From NCBI GenBank assembly GCA_031841125.1, contig CM063109.1, forward strand, positions 31,128,038-31,192,037: a stretch of 64,000 bases of DNA. Direction: 5' to 3'. A model generated the notes under the pieces. It did no database searches. It was given only the letters and a program-made list of their open reading frames with translations, and was not told the origin of the DNA. A program made the translations under genes and the position numbers. This DNA comes from Acanthococcus lagerstroemiae (Eukaryota; Arthropoda; Insecta; Hemiptera; Eriococcidae). Shown here piece after piece: positions 33,825 to 46,650 of the stretch. Within the stretch, counting starts at the first letter, position 1. Every line of letters begins with the position of its first letter.

Positions 33825-36800
33825 TTTGAATTTGGTCTTAAACTTCATAATCAAAACTGGTGATTCAACTTACCGACAATCCATTGAAAAAAAAAAATTA
33901 GTGAAACATATTAACGCTTTTACAACGATCAAATTTTTGAACTTTTGGAGGTTAAAAAAATTCAATTTTTGTGGACTTATCAAGTTATCAAACAGCCATT
34001 GAGGCATTTAGCCATCAATGTCCAATGTGAATTGGATCGCGAGCCTTCCACTGTGTTTGTGAATTGTAATTTGACACAAGAAAAAGGCCTGTGTGTTTGA
34101 AACTGCTGGATGACACTCGGGCTCTTTTCTTGAGAGACGTCACATATAAAGAACGACCAACACACGATTCGTCTATCTTTCAAACCAAAATCAGCGTTGC
34201 TAAGTTTATAAACATTTAAATGTAGTGGAAAAAAAAAAGTTTTGAACCAAACTAGAAAGAAAAATATAAGGAATTTGTCATTCTTATTCACAAAATTTTG
34301 CCAAAAGGGGGGGGGGGGTCGGCAATCGCTATGGGGTGTTCAGCACCTCCTAGCACCCCTCTGGCTACGGGCCTGCACACGTTATTTTTCAAAATACAAA
34401 ATTTTAATTCAGACCTTATCAAGGTACAAGAAATTTCTCTTCGTCCACTCTGATACTCACTCAACAAAATTCTAAAATGGTACTTCACTGGGAAGGAATG
34501 TTCAAGCTCTTTTCTTCACTGACCTTATTCTCCTTCTGCTAAAAAGGCATATTGCTGGTAATATTACACACAGAGCCTCGCAAACTCGAGGACCAGCTCT
34601 GGAAAGGGAAATAGGCGGACACGGCCTTAGCGATTAAATTTTTGGGATGCGAAACGTATGGGGCCTGGTAAATTAAAAAATGTCTTCAGTGACTTGTGGA
34701 TTGCGACAAAAAGGGCTCACAAGGTCAGAATAGGTTGAAAAACCCAGGATGCATTGGCATCTCCGCACCCCAGCCAGGTCGTGCGTGGAAACAGGTCCAT
34801 AGAAAAACGGCCCAAAGCCATAGTGACGGGGTCTGCGGTATCACAACCTCAAAGATGTTTAATTGGTACTCGGAAAATTTTAGAAGCCAGTTGGTAAAAT
34901 TGGTAACATGAGAGACTTCTACTTTTGAAGTGAAATTTTTATGTTTTAATCAGAATTTTTGCTGCTCACATTCTCAGCCTGTTTGCTAGCTTCAGCTATG
35001 GGAAGGCTCATGTTGTCCTATTAACCAAAAATTTTTGCGACACGTGAAATTTTGCGATTGCGATCTACGGAAAATAGAAGCACCTGTCTCGGTACCAAAT
35101 CGGCCATGACTCACGTCGGGGATCATCGAACGAACCAGATCAAAAGTTGATTGAGTTAATTAAGCAATTCATAATCTCTTATCAAATTATCCTACACATT
35201 ACAGAATAATGTCAAAATGATAACACAGACAGTTGAAATGTTCATCGGATAAATTAATCCACTGCACTCGAGTCCGAATTATCGAAACGTAATCAAATTT
35301 ACAACATATACTGTCGAGCACACAGCGAAACAAATCAGTTATTTATAAGATACCGATATTTTATCGACGCAAATTAGGTAATAATTTTTGGCGTGCTTTA
35401 CGTCCCAACGGAAACAAAACAGAGCACGGGAAATTAAAATGCAAATTTCATTGTATTCGAGATTACCATGGCGGAATTGAAATACGAGGCTTAATATGCA
35501 AATAGAAAAAGTGGTCGTTCCGTCGTCCATTAATACCAAAAGTGAGGACGTATATGGACGACTGATTTGCTTGAAAATCATACGCTAACTTTATTATACG
35601 CCACATAATTTAGCTGCGAGCACTTTTTTAAGCTCGAAACTATGATTCTTCGAAATCGAATAAGGTCGCTTCTTCTACAAATTTCCTCAACAGTCGAGCT
35701 ATTCTCGAGAGCATTGTCGCGAACACCGTGTAGGTATACCGATCTAGAATAACAATATTTAATCGAGAAGTTAGTAAATAAAACAAAGCTGACCTGAAAA
35801 GATTTCCGTTTACGTAAAAATTCGCATTTGCTGGAGAACGGAGAACGCGAACCGAAGGCCACTCTGCGAGAGCATCATCTGCTGCACGTTTCTGTCAACC
35901 TCTAGCTTTGCATTTGGCGGGCTTGGAAACAGGCTAGCCACTTCGAGCCACGCCATTGCTGCCAACCTTCTAAACACAACCGAGCTTATTTCTGCCGTAC
36001 CGAAAGTTCATTCCATCGAATCCGCATCGAACGTTGGAAACGGAAAATTCGATTTTATTTTCAAGTTATACGTATGTACGAGTATTTTCTAATAGTAATG
36101 TTTTCTGGGTTGGAAGGTAAAATACATTTTATATTTTACATTAAAATGTAAAATAAATGTAAAATGATTCAAAATAAATTTAAAAAAAATTAAAGTTCCA
36201 TTTTTCAATTGAAATTTTTAAAACTTTCACACAGCTGGTGGAACTACAGTCAGAAATGGTCGTCTCCTTCATTATTCAATTTTACAATTTATATTACTCA
36301 AATTCACTATAGTTAACTCATAAGAAAGCAGAGTGTTTTATAGAAAGTGAATTACAAAAGACTAGTATAAAACAATTTTTGAACAAATTGAGCAGTTCAG
36401 GCCAAACAAAATTTTAACATTTTTCGCTAAACTTCTTAAACTTTAAACTTAAAAGTGAAAGTTTTCAAAGAACAAAAATTAACAAAAAATAGTTGTTAAT
36501 AAATCTTATAAATTCCGTTAAAAAAAAATCAAGACTCATCGGACTTTGTGGTATCAGCAATTTTTACTTAAACTACTTTATTTGTTTTGTTTTGCCGTCA
36601 ACATTGAATTAATTTCATCTCAATTATTTATTTCATAATTCCTTTTCAATTTTTTATTCTCATTTCTTATCATATCATTATCATCTATCCATTATCAGTT
36701 TCGTTTTTTTGTTCCACACTTTATATCGATTTTACATTTGACGTACATTTTACATTCATTTTACGTAAAATGTAAAATGCCAACCCTGAGTTTTCTTAAA

Positions 36801-37368
36801 TTGTCGCACAAATTACGACTTTTCTGTTCAGGGGTAGTTCGGAGGGAAGGGTGCGGGGGTGTGACCCGTGAAATTCTAACTGCGCTTCCAACAGGCCAGG
36901 TCCCGGAATTCTTCTACGGCACTGTATTTCATGGCGTTGACCATTAGAAGCGATAAAAAATCGAGCGAAGCGAACAACATTTTTTCCATTTTCTCGAGAA
37001 TTCAAGGAAGGATTGGTCCCTAAATTCCACAAGCCTTAAAACCAGCTGTGGTCCCAAAAGTCCAAAATTCACGATGAAGATATCGATTTTACTATTTTTA
37101 CACAAGCCGCCACGAACGTCGGTATGAAGTTAGCGTGAAGCAGAATTACAAAATTGTTCAGCAAAAATCGAGATCTCTCATCCTGGGTCATTCTAACGGT
37201 CGCAAAATACAACTTGAATTACACAAAATTGTACTGAGCAAAAAGATTAAATGATTAAAAAACTATGAAAACAGCAATGGCAGGGTGTCTAGGCTGTTTA
37301 CAAGTCAGGAAGTCAGGAAGAAGGTCCGTAAAAATTAGTATATTGGGTAAAGTACCCTAATATGTTGT
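33825..37368. other. No gene recognised; one MITE end
   Basis: About 3.5 kb. A G-run followed by CTGGCTACGGGCCTG at 34310-34377 looks like the right end of another hAT-like MITE without a visible left end. A palindromic TACATTTTA/TAAAATGTA block lies at 36115-36170 with a relative at 36730-36780. No coding region is supported. Confidence 0.4.
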
Positions 37369-37462
37369 GGTGAGACGTATGTCGATGCACGCATGCCAAA
37401 GTGGTCCCCATGACACCGCACCCCCGGCTCCGGAAACTACCCTTTCGAGTATAGCATCAGTG
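37369..37462 (-). repeat. LINE 3'-tail unit, short copy
   Basis: About 94 bp matching, in inverse, the last part of the 8173-8472 and 57058-57376 units: GCATGCCAAAGTGGTCCCCA, then GGAAACTACCCTTTCGAGTA. Confidence 0.75.
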
Positions 37463-39451
37463 GCAAAGTACCCTAATATGGGATACTTCCTAAAATAGGG
37501 TATCCATTAGGGTGGATCGTCATACTAGGCTAATAACCATTTTTCCAGTTTTTGAGCGTGACCTAGTTAAGAAGTTGCCTTTGATTTAAAAAAACGGGGG
37601 AGGGGAAAGAAACAGTATTTAATTTTTTTTTTAATTTGAAAATTTTTCCCATGGGATTTGTCCTTGAAGTTGGGTCATTCTACCGAAACCTTGTACTTTT
37701 TTTCTCATAAAAATCATTTATGTGCATATAATAGAACATATTTCTGAGGTTGAACCAACAGCATACTTCCTAGGGGAGGAGACAGAGGGGGCTCAAAATG
37801 ATTAGGACCACGCTGAAGGAATGGCAGCCCACGTTGAAGGAATTGTTGGCCATAGAAAGAAGTTCCTACGCGCACGCGCGCCCGTGCACTGTGAATACGA
37901 ACATACTCTTCCACCCGCATATCAACACACTCATATCAGTGCTGCCAGTTATCCGGACTTTCCAGTAAATCTTCGAATTTTTCAACCTTAGGCAAAAAAT
38001 GTCCGAATTTCTGAATAATGTCCGGAAATTTTTGGGAAAATCCGGATTTTCGTTGTTTTTTCTCGTTTTGTGGGTTTATTCAACTTCTGATTAGTTTGAA
38101 ATAATTTTCTGTGGCTGAATGCATTTTGACTGCACTAAACTGGACTAGAAACAATGTTTTCTCGTGTTTTTCTTCACCTTAATAATTACTCAGTTTTCCT
38201 TTCACCTAAAGCATCCTTTTTCAGAAACCAAGGTTAAAAATAAATCCACTAAAACTAGATTCGAATCAGAATCCACGAATAACTATTTTTTTATTATTTT
38301 TGATTCGAATATAATTCGAGAATGATTCACGTTTGCTGTGATTCAAATCGGATTTTCGAATAAATGAAGTGGATATGTGGATTCGAATACACGAACTGAT
38401 CTCAGGTTCTGGCATCCAAATCAACTTTTTCAGGGTCGTCTTCCATTTCTTTCGGATCCGCCATTGTAATTAATTCAAAATTCAATTAAAAGTTGAAAAT
38501 AATCATCTTTTTCCAGCGCGTTTTTGGTTATTCTCTTTTTCGTTTTCCCCTCGAAAATTATGGGCTTTCAGTGTGAGATTCACAAAGAGACAAAAAAAGT
38601 ACAAATCCGCCGAATCTACTAAAAAGATTCGAATAAATTTCACGAATCCATAACGTTTATTAGATCGAATTATTGATACGAACCATATTCTTAATTTTTC
38701 AGCTCCCATTCAAATTCAATTAAATGTTTTCTCTAAAGCCAGGGTGTTCACGCAGTGCATTGAGCCGTCATTGATCTACGGTGTCCAAACTTGAGCTCTG
38801 ACCTAGGTTAATAGACTGAGGGCCACACACAATAAAATGCTGCGTATAGGATACTGGGAGTAAAACTGAAAGATAAGGTTAAATTCAGACTATTAGAAGA
38901 AAAAGTGCCATGCTGGTGACATATGATAGTCCGTGAAGAAACTTGAACTCGTTTATACCGGGGACCTGGCTAGGAGTAACAATAATAAGTGGAACAAGGA
39001 GGTGGAGGTTTGGTATCCGAGGGCCAAAACAAGGGGAGCGGCGGACCTCCCACCAGATGGGTGGATGAAATTACAAGAGGGGCTTGGAGGCAGACGGTAA
39101 CCGCCTATACCCGTGATTGGGTGGACTCGACGACGTGACAACTCCCACCGGGGCACCTCAGTCCCAGGTGAAAGAAATCATTTATAAATTATATCTAGAT
39201 ACTCGTGATCGTCGGACAAGGCTTAAATAAATTAAAAATTTTGAGCCCGAACTTTCGGGTTTTTAAGTTTTTTTGGAAGGAGGGGGTTGTTTTGGGTTAC
39301 ACAATAACATCTATAACAAATTCCACCAACACAATTCATCAAACAGGACCATTACCCTCTTGAATGGAAAAGTATAGGGAGGTGCCCATCGCCGTGGATG
39401 TTACTATCTTGTCTCAATAACTGTGATATTTTGGGAAATCTTTAGTTCAAT
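37463..39451. other. No gene recognised
   Basis: About 2 kb. The region 38220-38700 is rich in GATTCGAATC-like motifs. The region 38790-39170 is GC-balanced and contains CACACAATAAAATGCTGCGTATAGGATAC-like text typical of RTE LINE C-terminal code (TRxxMLRIG), so a LINE scrap is possible. Confidence 0.35.
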
Positions 39452-39593
39452 AAAGTGATATTATATTCCCCTATCACAGGTAGCCTCTGTCTGGGGGGAA
39501 GTATGGCCAAATAACCTCCGTACAGAAGCCTATTAAGTCCAAAATAAAAGTTGATAAGGAAACAAACTTTAAAAAAACAAATAAAAACCAGTT

Positions 39594-40110
39594 GAAATTA
39601 TTATTTTACAACTGTAGAGGATTAGTGGAGGAAGATCGAAAATACGAATTTGAAAAATAAATAAATAAAATGGGGTATTATTGGGCTCTCGGAAATTAGA
39701 GGAAATGGAGAAAAATTAATCCAGACGAGAGACGGCTGCTTCTTCTATTTTTTTTTGGAGAAACAACAGGTCATAGGGGAGTGGGTTTCTACATCAAACC
39801 ACAGATAATGAAGAGAGTTAGGAGAATTCGGATTAGGTAAGAGGAACGAAAACGGGATCAAATTATTAAAATTCGGGGCTAAAAACAATTAAAAGATAGC
39901 CAACACATTTTTAAAGAAAAATGAAATAGTGGACATGGATGTCGCCTAACAAAAACAATAAAAATGAAATAGACCACATCCTAGTCAACGACCTATCGAT
40001 AGTGCAAGATGTTGCCACGCTGCCAGGTTTTCACTTTCCATCGGATCATAGATTATCTAGATCAACAATAACGATTAAAAGAAGGGGAAACTTTAAGAAA
40101 TATAAAAAGA
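39594..40110 (+). pseudogene. LINE apurinic-type endonuclease remnant
   Basis: Broken frames give LKLLFYNCRGLVEEDRKYEF, then WGIIGLSEIRG with GEK, then GHRGVGFYIKP, and finally NEIDHILVND with FPSDHRL. These are in order the start, the GLSE (metal-binding Glu), the GVGF block and the closing SDH catalytic motif of the RTE-type endonuclease. At least three frame changes separate them. Confidence 0.75.
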
Positions 40111-40699
40111 AAGAGATGACGGAAAGAAAAAATATGCCTCAGTTTAGGCTAGAAGATGCGAAAAAAGAATTAAGTTTCCTAATTAACGAAGACCGATTGG
40201 AGGAAATGAAAACGTAGGAGGGATACGACTATATCGAAAACTGTTTAGCTCAAATCAATCAGACATATGGTACTAAAAAAGCCAAAGAGAGCACACTCGA
40301 TTAAATCAGTAGAGAAACTAAATTGTTAATAGAGAAAAGGAACAATCTGGCCAAGAAAAAAGAAAAAACAAATCTGGAAAAAATTGAACTACTCGTATTA
40401 CAGGAAAGAGTTAAACAAGAAATCCGTAGGAATGTTAAAAATTACGATGAAGCAAAAATTAACGGAATATTGGGGGAGAGCGGATGAACAAAAAGGGTGA
40501 AAAAAGAACTTAGTAATGGGACGAATATGATTGTCGCCATGGAAAATAATAAGAACAAGAAAGAATACGATAGATGAGAGGAGATGGTCAAAATAGCCAC
40601 CAATTTTACGAAAAATTATACAGTATAGTGAAAAGGGGGCACTCAAAAAAGCAAGGACGGGGAAGAAAGATGTAATCCAGATGTAAAAGGTAGAGAAGA

Positions 40700-41758
40700 A
40701 GCAGAATTTCCCAAAATTATCAAAAATGAAGTTTTAAATATACTGAAAAAACTAAAAATTAGCGAAGCAGCTGGCCCTGATGGTATAGAAAACAAAACAT
40801 TAAGAGAGTTTGCTGAAGAATTAAGTTCGCCTCTAGCATCGGTGTTCAACAAAATATTACTGGAAGAAGAGATACCAAGACAGAGGAGGAGGCTGAAATA
40901 ATAGTTTTATTTTAAAAAGGAGAGAAAGAAAATATTAACAACTTCTCCAAAATATTAAAAGATAGAATTTACAACCAGCTGGACTCGATGCAAGAGAGGG
41001 AACAGGCAGGGTTCAGGAGAAACTATTCAACTATTGATCACATGTTCACATTTAATCAAATAATTGAAAAGGCGAATGAATATGATTTAGGATTATCTCT
41101 TTTCTTTATTGATTTCCAGAAGGCCTTTGATACGGTTGAACATGCATACCTGTGGTCAGCACTAATAGCACAAGGAGTTGAACCGAAAGTTATACGGTTA
41201 ATACAAAAACTGTACGAAAACTCACGAGCATATGTGAAAACCGATAGGAAAGGACGCGAATTTAAGATAGAGAGAGGAGTGAAGCAGGGGGATCCCCTGT
41301 CCCCTAATCTTTTCAACTGTGCACTAGAACAGATTTTTAGGGAAACGGGCTGGGTAGAAAAGGTAATTAAAAACGATGGGGAATATTTGTATAATTTAAG
41401 ATTTGCCGACGACGTGGTAATAATTGCTGACTCGATCGGGGAGGTGGTGCAGCTGGGCCATGAATTAGCAATAATAAATAAAAAGGCAGGATTGAAACTA
41501 AGTTATAAGAAAACAAAAATACTATCAAATGGTAAGAAACAGAAAATATTTATAGAGGGAAACAAAGTAGAATGGGTAGAAGAAATTGAATATTTAGGAC
41601 AATTAATATCATTTGAAAATAGAAGGGGGAAAGAAATAAGTAAAATAATTCAACAAGGGTGGAAAAGTTACTGGAGTTTAAAATCAATTTACAAAAGTAA
41701 AAAAGTAAACTTGAAAATGAAAACTGAGACGTGGGACAGCTGCACCAACCAGTATTGA
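40700..41758 (+). pseudogene. LINE reverse transcriptase
   Basis: The long open part begins at 40988: QAGFRRNYSTIDHM, FFIDFQKAFDTVEH (first catalytic Asp), GVKQGDPLSPNLFNCALEQI, and LRFADDVVIIADS (the catalytic FADD pair), then the thumb AGLKLSYKKTKIL and IEYLGQL. The upstream fingers (LKISEAAGPDGI, 40745-40785) are in the same direction but separated by frame breaks near 40900. All three catalytic Asp residues are present, so this is a fairly young copy. It stops at 41756-41758 when the frame changes. Confidence 0.9.
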
Positions 41759-42130
41759 CGTATGGCGCCCAGACTTGGGCATTAACTAATAGAGGGACGC
41801 AGAGATTACAAAACACGCAAAAGGCAATGGAAAAGAGCATTTTGGGCATAAAAAGGAGGGAAAAAATTAAAAACGAAGTCATAAGGAAAAAAACGTGGAT
41901 GGTGAATTTAGGATACAAAACCAAAAAACTGAAATGGAGCTGCTGGTCATATCACGCGACAAAATTTGGATAGGTGGGGCAACAAGGCAGAAGTCTGGAC
42001 GCCATACGAAGCCAAAAGATCGAGAGAAAGGCCGTTGACAGGATGGAGGGACGAGATTGAGAAATTTATAGGCCTTCCATGGCGAAGAGCAGCCGCCAAT
42101 CGCAACAACTGAGCTCTGTACGAAGAGGCC
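41731..42130 (+). pseudogene. LINE C-terminal region
   Basis: In the next frame, LTYGAQTWALTNRGTQRLQN, KAMEKSILGIKRREKI and KNEVIRKKT continue the RTE protein directly after the polymerase, showing a frameshift at about 41730-41760. The ending near 42100 has the W-R-R-A-A-R-N style close of the family. Confidence 0.85.
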
Positions 42131-42288
42131 TTTGCCCGAAAAGGGACGTAAGCAAAGAGGAAGGGGGACTTTTCCCCCGTTTACAAATAGTAATATGTAC
42201 TTATAAGTAGATCATACTCGCTTATAAACAAAAAAGGCTGTAATAATAATAATAATAATAATAGTAATAGTAATAAAAGTGATATTAT

Positions 42289-43407
42289 TATTCAGAAAGA
42301 TTGGAAGTACATGTTAAGAAGTTCAGTTTGCTGTCAGTGATTTCACATTTCCCGAAGAAATGGCCTAAAGTTCTGTTACCACGGGTTTCAGTCCATTGTC
42401 GCGGTCAGTCTTTGACTGATGCAAAGATATGTGCCTTATATACATTTTTCAGCCCAACAAATGGCTATACTAGTTCAGTTTTGATCTCTGAAGACGATTC
42501 AGGTGCCAGATAGTATGTAGTTATTGGCACATGTGATAGCACAATTTTCAAAAATTCCCTGGAAAGAAATTCATGAAGCTGTTTTGTCCGGAGTCGTGGA
42601 TATCAGTGCTTTCGCCATAAACAAGCTGTCTATCGTTGTGGAAAAAAGTCGTCTCCCCTCCCTCAGTTCTAATGTTCATGCTCTACAAACTTGTTCAATA
42701 TTCTCTACTACAACTAAATGCCTATTATGGGGGAAAATGGTCTAACAAAAAAAGAAATGCAACCTTTAAATTCTCAGTTACTGGAGAATGAACTAGATGC
42801 AAAGCTGTGTTTTGAGTTCAACGACAACTTTTTAATGAAAATCCTAACCTAAATTAAGCGATAACTGAGTAAATTGAAAATGATGATATCGTACAAATTT
42901 CAATATTAAAGCATTTCAGTTGTACGACTTCTGTTTCCGAAAATCAATCCCATTTAACCTTTCTACCCCGATGAACAGCCGTTTTGCTGTAATTTAAGAA
43001 ACGCCTTTCAGAAATTTCTCTAATTGTTTCTAGATTGGTATGTCGATCGGTTCTTAGATATATGTATATAATTTTCGAAAACGAATATCTGCAACGGACA
43101 TTAACTGACAACCCAGCTGAGAGTCGTTTTCGCACTGATATTCTCGCTTTTCACTGGTACTGACGCGTATTTCTACGTTTTCAACTTCGAAAACGACGCA
43201 CGAAATTAATTATTTTCTCCTTTTTTGCGCTAAGTTGGAACCTCTGTACCTCACTTACTGCTGGCACTTTTTGATTACAAAAATTGAAGGAAATTTTTAC
43301 GAGTTTTCTAGTCTAGTGTTGTGATACATATTGAAAATTTATGTACAAAGCAATATATTATCGTTACCATGCACGTTACTAAATTTTAGTATCTGAAGAT
43401 TTATTAT
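42289..43407. other. No gene recognised
   Basis: About 1.1 kb. Frames of 60-75 codons show no motif. Confidence 0.4.
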
Positions 43408-43750
43408 GTGACTCGGTTGCGAATCCAGTGCCGTTCTGTGACTTTGCGAGGACTAAGGCAAAAATTCTCCCGGTGGGTACGGGTAGTAGAATTTCCCGAC
43501 AGTAACCCTGTCTGCCGTAAAAGGCGACTAAAAGGGAACCTCAAGGGCTTGCAGCTGGCAAGTGCGGGTGTGGCGCCACTGAGGACCTTACGCTTGTGTC
43601 TTAACTTCTTCCAGTCCCTACAGTTAAGCATGTCCCACGCTCGGAATCTGTGCGTTAGGCGGGGAACCCGACGTTAGATACGAAATAAAGACCCGACGGC
43701 ATAAAGTCGGAATGGTCGTGTGGCATAGACGGCAAAGATGCTCCCCTTTT
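43408..43750 (+). repeat. LINE 5'-leader-like sequence
   Basis: This stretch, with GACAGTAACCCTGTCTGCCG, AAAAGGCGACTAAAAGGGAA and the translated VCRKRRLKGNL, LRTLRLCLNFFQ, SHARNLCVRRGTRR, is of a kind seen repeatedly as hypothetical protein in insect genomes and associated with non-LTR elements. It lies just before the RNase H-bearing LINE fragment and probably belongs to it. Confidence 0.55.
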
Positions 43751-43896
43751 AAAATCTTAAAATCGGGTTTGTGGCAGTGAGGGCCGTCACCAGCGTCGGG
43801 TGACCCGTGTACACAGGGCTACGCTGATGATTTGGCCCGGGAACCACTGCGGAGTTAATGCAGTGGGACTTTGATGTGTGGAAAAATGGTGTGTGA

Positions 43897-45152
43897 TAAA
43901 GGGGTTATCGACAAAGCCGGACAAAACTGATATCACTCTTTACACCCGTAAAAGGAAAGGCAAGGAGTTGATCAAGGTGCAATACAAAGGAAGACCGTTA
44001 GCCCTCACAGGAAAGGTGAAGTACTTAGGAGTATATCTTGACGAAAAACTCTCCTGAAGGGGCCACGTCTCAGATAAAATAAGAAAAGGGATTGAGGTTC
44101 TTTGGGCTTGCCGCATCTATGTCGACAGGACCTGGGGACTCTCTCCCAAAATGATGCACTGGATACATATACCGGAGTTGTGCGTCCCAGAATTACATAT
44201 GCGGCCATTGTATGGTGGGGCCGGGTTCACCTGGCCAAAGGCAGAGAGGAACTAGACCACCTTCCAAGGTTCGCGTGCGTGATGACAACGGGGGCAATGA
44301 GTACGGTGCCAACGAAGGCACTGGAAAGGCTCCTAAAATTGTCACCACTTCACACTACTATAGAAGCAGTTGCGATAATGGGGGCTTATCAGGCCCATAA
44401 AACAAGCCACAGAAGGATATGGGAGATGGCGGGGACGTCAGACAAATGCTTTGGGATGTCTTTGATAAGCAGTACCATGCGCTAATACCCACACGGGAGG
44501 CTTGGGAAAAGAGATGGCCAAGCATTCTAGGAAAAGAGGAGAATGTATGGTTTGCAGATGCCTCTAAGAATGACCAAGGTGTAGGAATCGGAATCACGAA
44601 TGCAAAAGGCGCTGACAACTGTTGAGTGGCACTGAGCGAGGGCGTCACTATCCTCCAAGCAGAGATAATGGCGAACAGGGTGACCATTGATAGAAGCCAG
44701 CAGAAGGGTCTCGTTGATAAGCAGAACTATATCTGTACAGACAGTCAATCGGCTATTAAGGTACTATCGTCACACCAAACTACATCCCTGGTGGTGGCGG
44801 ATTGTGTTTGCAAACTATACACCCTCACTCAGGAGAACCGTGTCACCATACTATGGACACCAGGACACTGCGGCATAAAAGGGAACATGATTGCTGGCAA
44901 GCTAGCGAAGGAGGGCATAAAAAGGAACTGGTAACACCCCGACCGTGTTCTCCTGCAGCATACAGCGTCATAAAATCCAAAGTAAAGGCTTTGATAAATA
45001 AGCAGACGGAAATGCACTGGCGGTTGGCCAGTGGCATGAACGTCAGCAAAACACTGATAGGGGACACCCCCAGTAAGTATGCCGAGTTCCTATTAGGGCT
45101 TGACAGGAAACATGCGAGGGTTTATTTCTTTTCCCATTTGGTTTTGGAATGA
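43897..45152 (+). pseudogene. I-like LINE: RT end plus RNase H
   Basis: A decayed 3' half of a non-LTR element with RNase H. From 43897: KPDKTDITLYTRKRK, VKYLGVYLDEKLS (RT thumb), a stop at 44056, then GLSPKMMHW in order. RNase H begins VWFADASKNDQGVG at about 44545 (first Asp), then LQAEIMA (catalytic Glu), ICTDSQSAIKVL (second Asp) and TILWTPGHCGIKGN at about 44850-44890. It continues as LLGLDRKHARVYF to about 45150. Frames change at about 44080, 44200 and 44930. The fingers and palm of the polymerase are missing. Confidence 0.85.
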
Positions 45153-45165
45153 TACCAGCTGCCCT

Positions 45166-46330
45166 AAATATATTATATTTTCTACGATCTCAATTTTTTG
45201 ATTTCCTGCAGGTGCCCTGAGTTGGTAAGAATTTTGGTTTTTGATAGGTTTATTTCCATGCCTGTCTTTTTGCTCTGAAAGTTGAGTTCCTCCAGCATCT
45301 CTTGCAGGTCGCTCCAGGATCCCGTCATCACTGTTAGGTCCTCGGCGAACCTTAAGTTGTTCAGAAGATCACCACTGATGCTAACTCCTTTGTTTCCCAA
45401 TTTAAATTTTTGAAAATCTCGTTCAACGCACAGTTGAACAGCAGTGGCGAGATTGGGTCGCCCTGCCTCACCCCCTTCTGATGTCAAATTCTTCTCCTTC
45501 TACGTCAGTAATTATCTGGGCTATCAGATCCATATACATCTCTCGAATTATTTCAGTCATAGAGGGGTGGACTCCATGGCTTGCCGGCGCCTCAAGCATA
45601 AAATTTTGCTTTAAAAGGTCGAAGGCCTTGGTAAAGTCGATAAAGGCTAGGTGGACAGTGACTCGGTATTCCGTTGCTTTCTGTATGTGTAAGTTGACTG
45701 TGTGGAGGTGCTCAGTCGTGGAGTAGCCCCTCCTAAATCCTGCTTGGCAGGGAGTTTGCTGTAATTCCAGCATGCCTCTCAGACGGAAGTCTAGCAGGGC
45801 GGACAAGATCTTGGCCAAGATTGGAATGAGGCTAATTGGCCTATAGTTCCTAATGTCGTAACGACAGCCTTTTTTGAAAAGCAAAATAATTTTTGAGATT
45901 TTCCAATCTGGTGGTATCTTGTTTGTTTTCCGAATTTCGTTGTAAAGTTTGGTTAGAATTTTTATCATTTTTTCGCCTCCGTACTTGATTTGTTCGTTGG
46001 TGATCCCATCGAGCCCCGCTGCCTTGCCGCCCTTCAGAGACAGTACTGCTCTCCTCACCTCACTTTCCATGAAGTTTGGCATTTTAACTTCCTCACTGAC
46101 AAACTTTTGTGCCTTTGGGCTGGCTGATATGCCGAAGTATAATTCAATGTAAAATTCTGTGGCGATTTTGTTAATTTGTTTTCTCTCGTATTGTTTGACC
46201 ACCTCCTTGTCTTTCAGACAGGTCATGAGGTAACTTCTCGTGGAGCATTCCTTTTTAATTATTTTATTTTTGTACTTTTGGAGTCTTCCATGATCAAATG
46301 TACTATTTTACTCGCTTTTTCCTGGTTGAA
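45166..46330 (-). pseudogene. RTE-type LINE reverse transcriptase
   Basis: On the minus strand, from 46226 to 45468: VKMPNFMESEVRRAVLSLKG, GKAAGLDGITNEQIKYGG, NKIPPDWKISKIILLFKKGC, YRPISLIPILAKILSALLDF, QAGFRRGYSTTEHL, and LAFIDFTKAFDLL. A frameshift at about 45470-45485 follows, in the middle of the GVRQGDP motif. The next frame (45487-45182) ends with NNLRFAEDLTVMTGS, then MEINLSKTKIL. The catalytic pair reads FAED instead of FADD, so one Asp is mutated. The 3' end is cut at about 45166, where it meets the I-like LINE tail-to-tail. Confidence 0.88.
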
Positions 46331-46650
46331 TTCTCTCAGGTGTTTTTTTTAAATAAGCTTACAGATTAGATTTAGTTCGATTCTGTTTTTCAGTGATTTT
46401 GACGTTCATTTGAGTTTCTCTCTTTTGGAAATCAACTTTCTGATGTTTTTTGGGAGGGTTAGCGAAAGCTTGCTGAAGTTTAATATTGTCTTTAAATGTT
46501 AGCGGCGGGACATAACAGTAATCGATTTGTGATTTGAACTCGTAAGTGGGAGCCCGCCAATGCTTTGAATAGGTGGTCACATCAAGAATGAAGTAAACAG
46601 GGTGGCCAAACAGAAAATGATCAAGTCGAACTTCTTTATTCGAATACAAG
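46331..46650 (-). pseudogene. Possible endonuclease remnant of the same LINE
   Basis: A 96-codon frame (46649-46359) includes THRAP-like text: KHWRAPTYEFKSQIDYCYVP. RTE endonucleases have a similar W-P-SQIDYI block before their SDH motif. The match is short and the SDH is not seen, so this is tentative. Confidence 0.35.

Larger units (their letters stand above)
39465..42275 (+). mobile_element. RTE-type LINE, near full length, with 13-bp target duplication
   Basis: A non-LTR retrotransposon copies itself through RNA by nicking DNA and reverse transcribing in place. This copy is bounded by AAAGTGATATTAT at 39452-39464 and 42276-42288, and ends in a TAA microsatellite (42239-42275), as RTE elements often do. 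The order is endonuclease remnant (39594-40110), linker, reverse transcriptase (40700-41757), then C-terminal region (41731-42130). Frameshifts and stops break it into several frames. Confidence 0.9.

Noticed and set aside
33574..33832. 8-bp hAT duplication at the 33576-33824 MITE
   Set aside because: The flanking octamers do not match, so only the inverted ends support the call.
35578..35862. 94-codon minus frame as a host exon
   Set aside because: No recognisable domain and no acceptor/donor pair that extends it.
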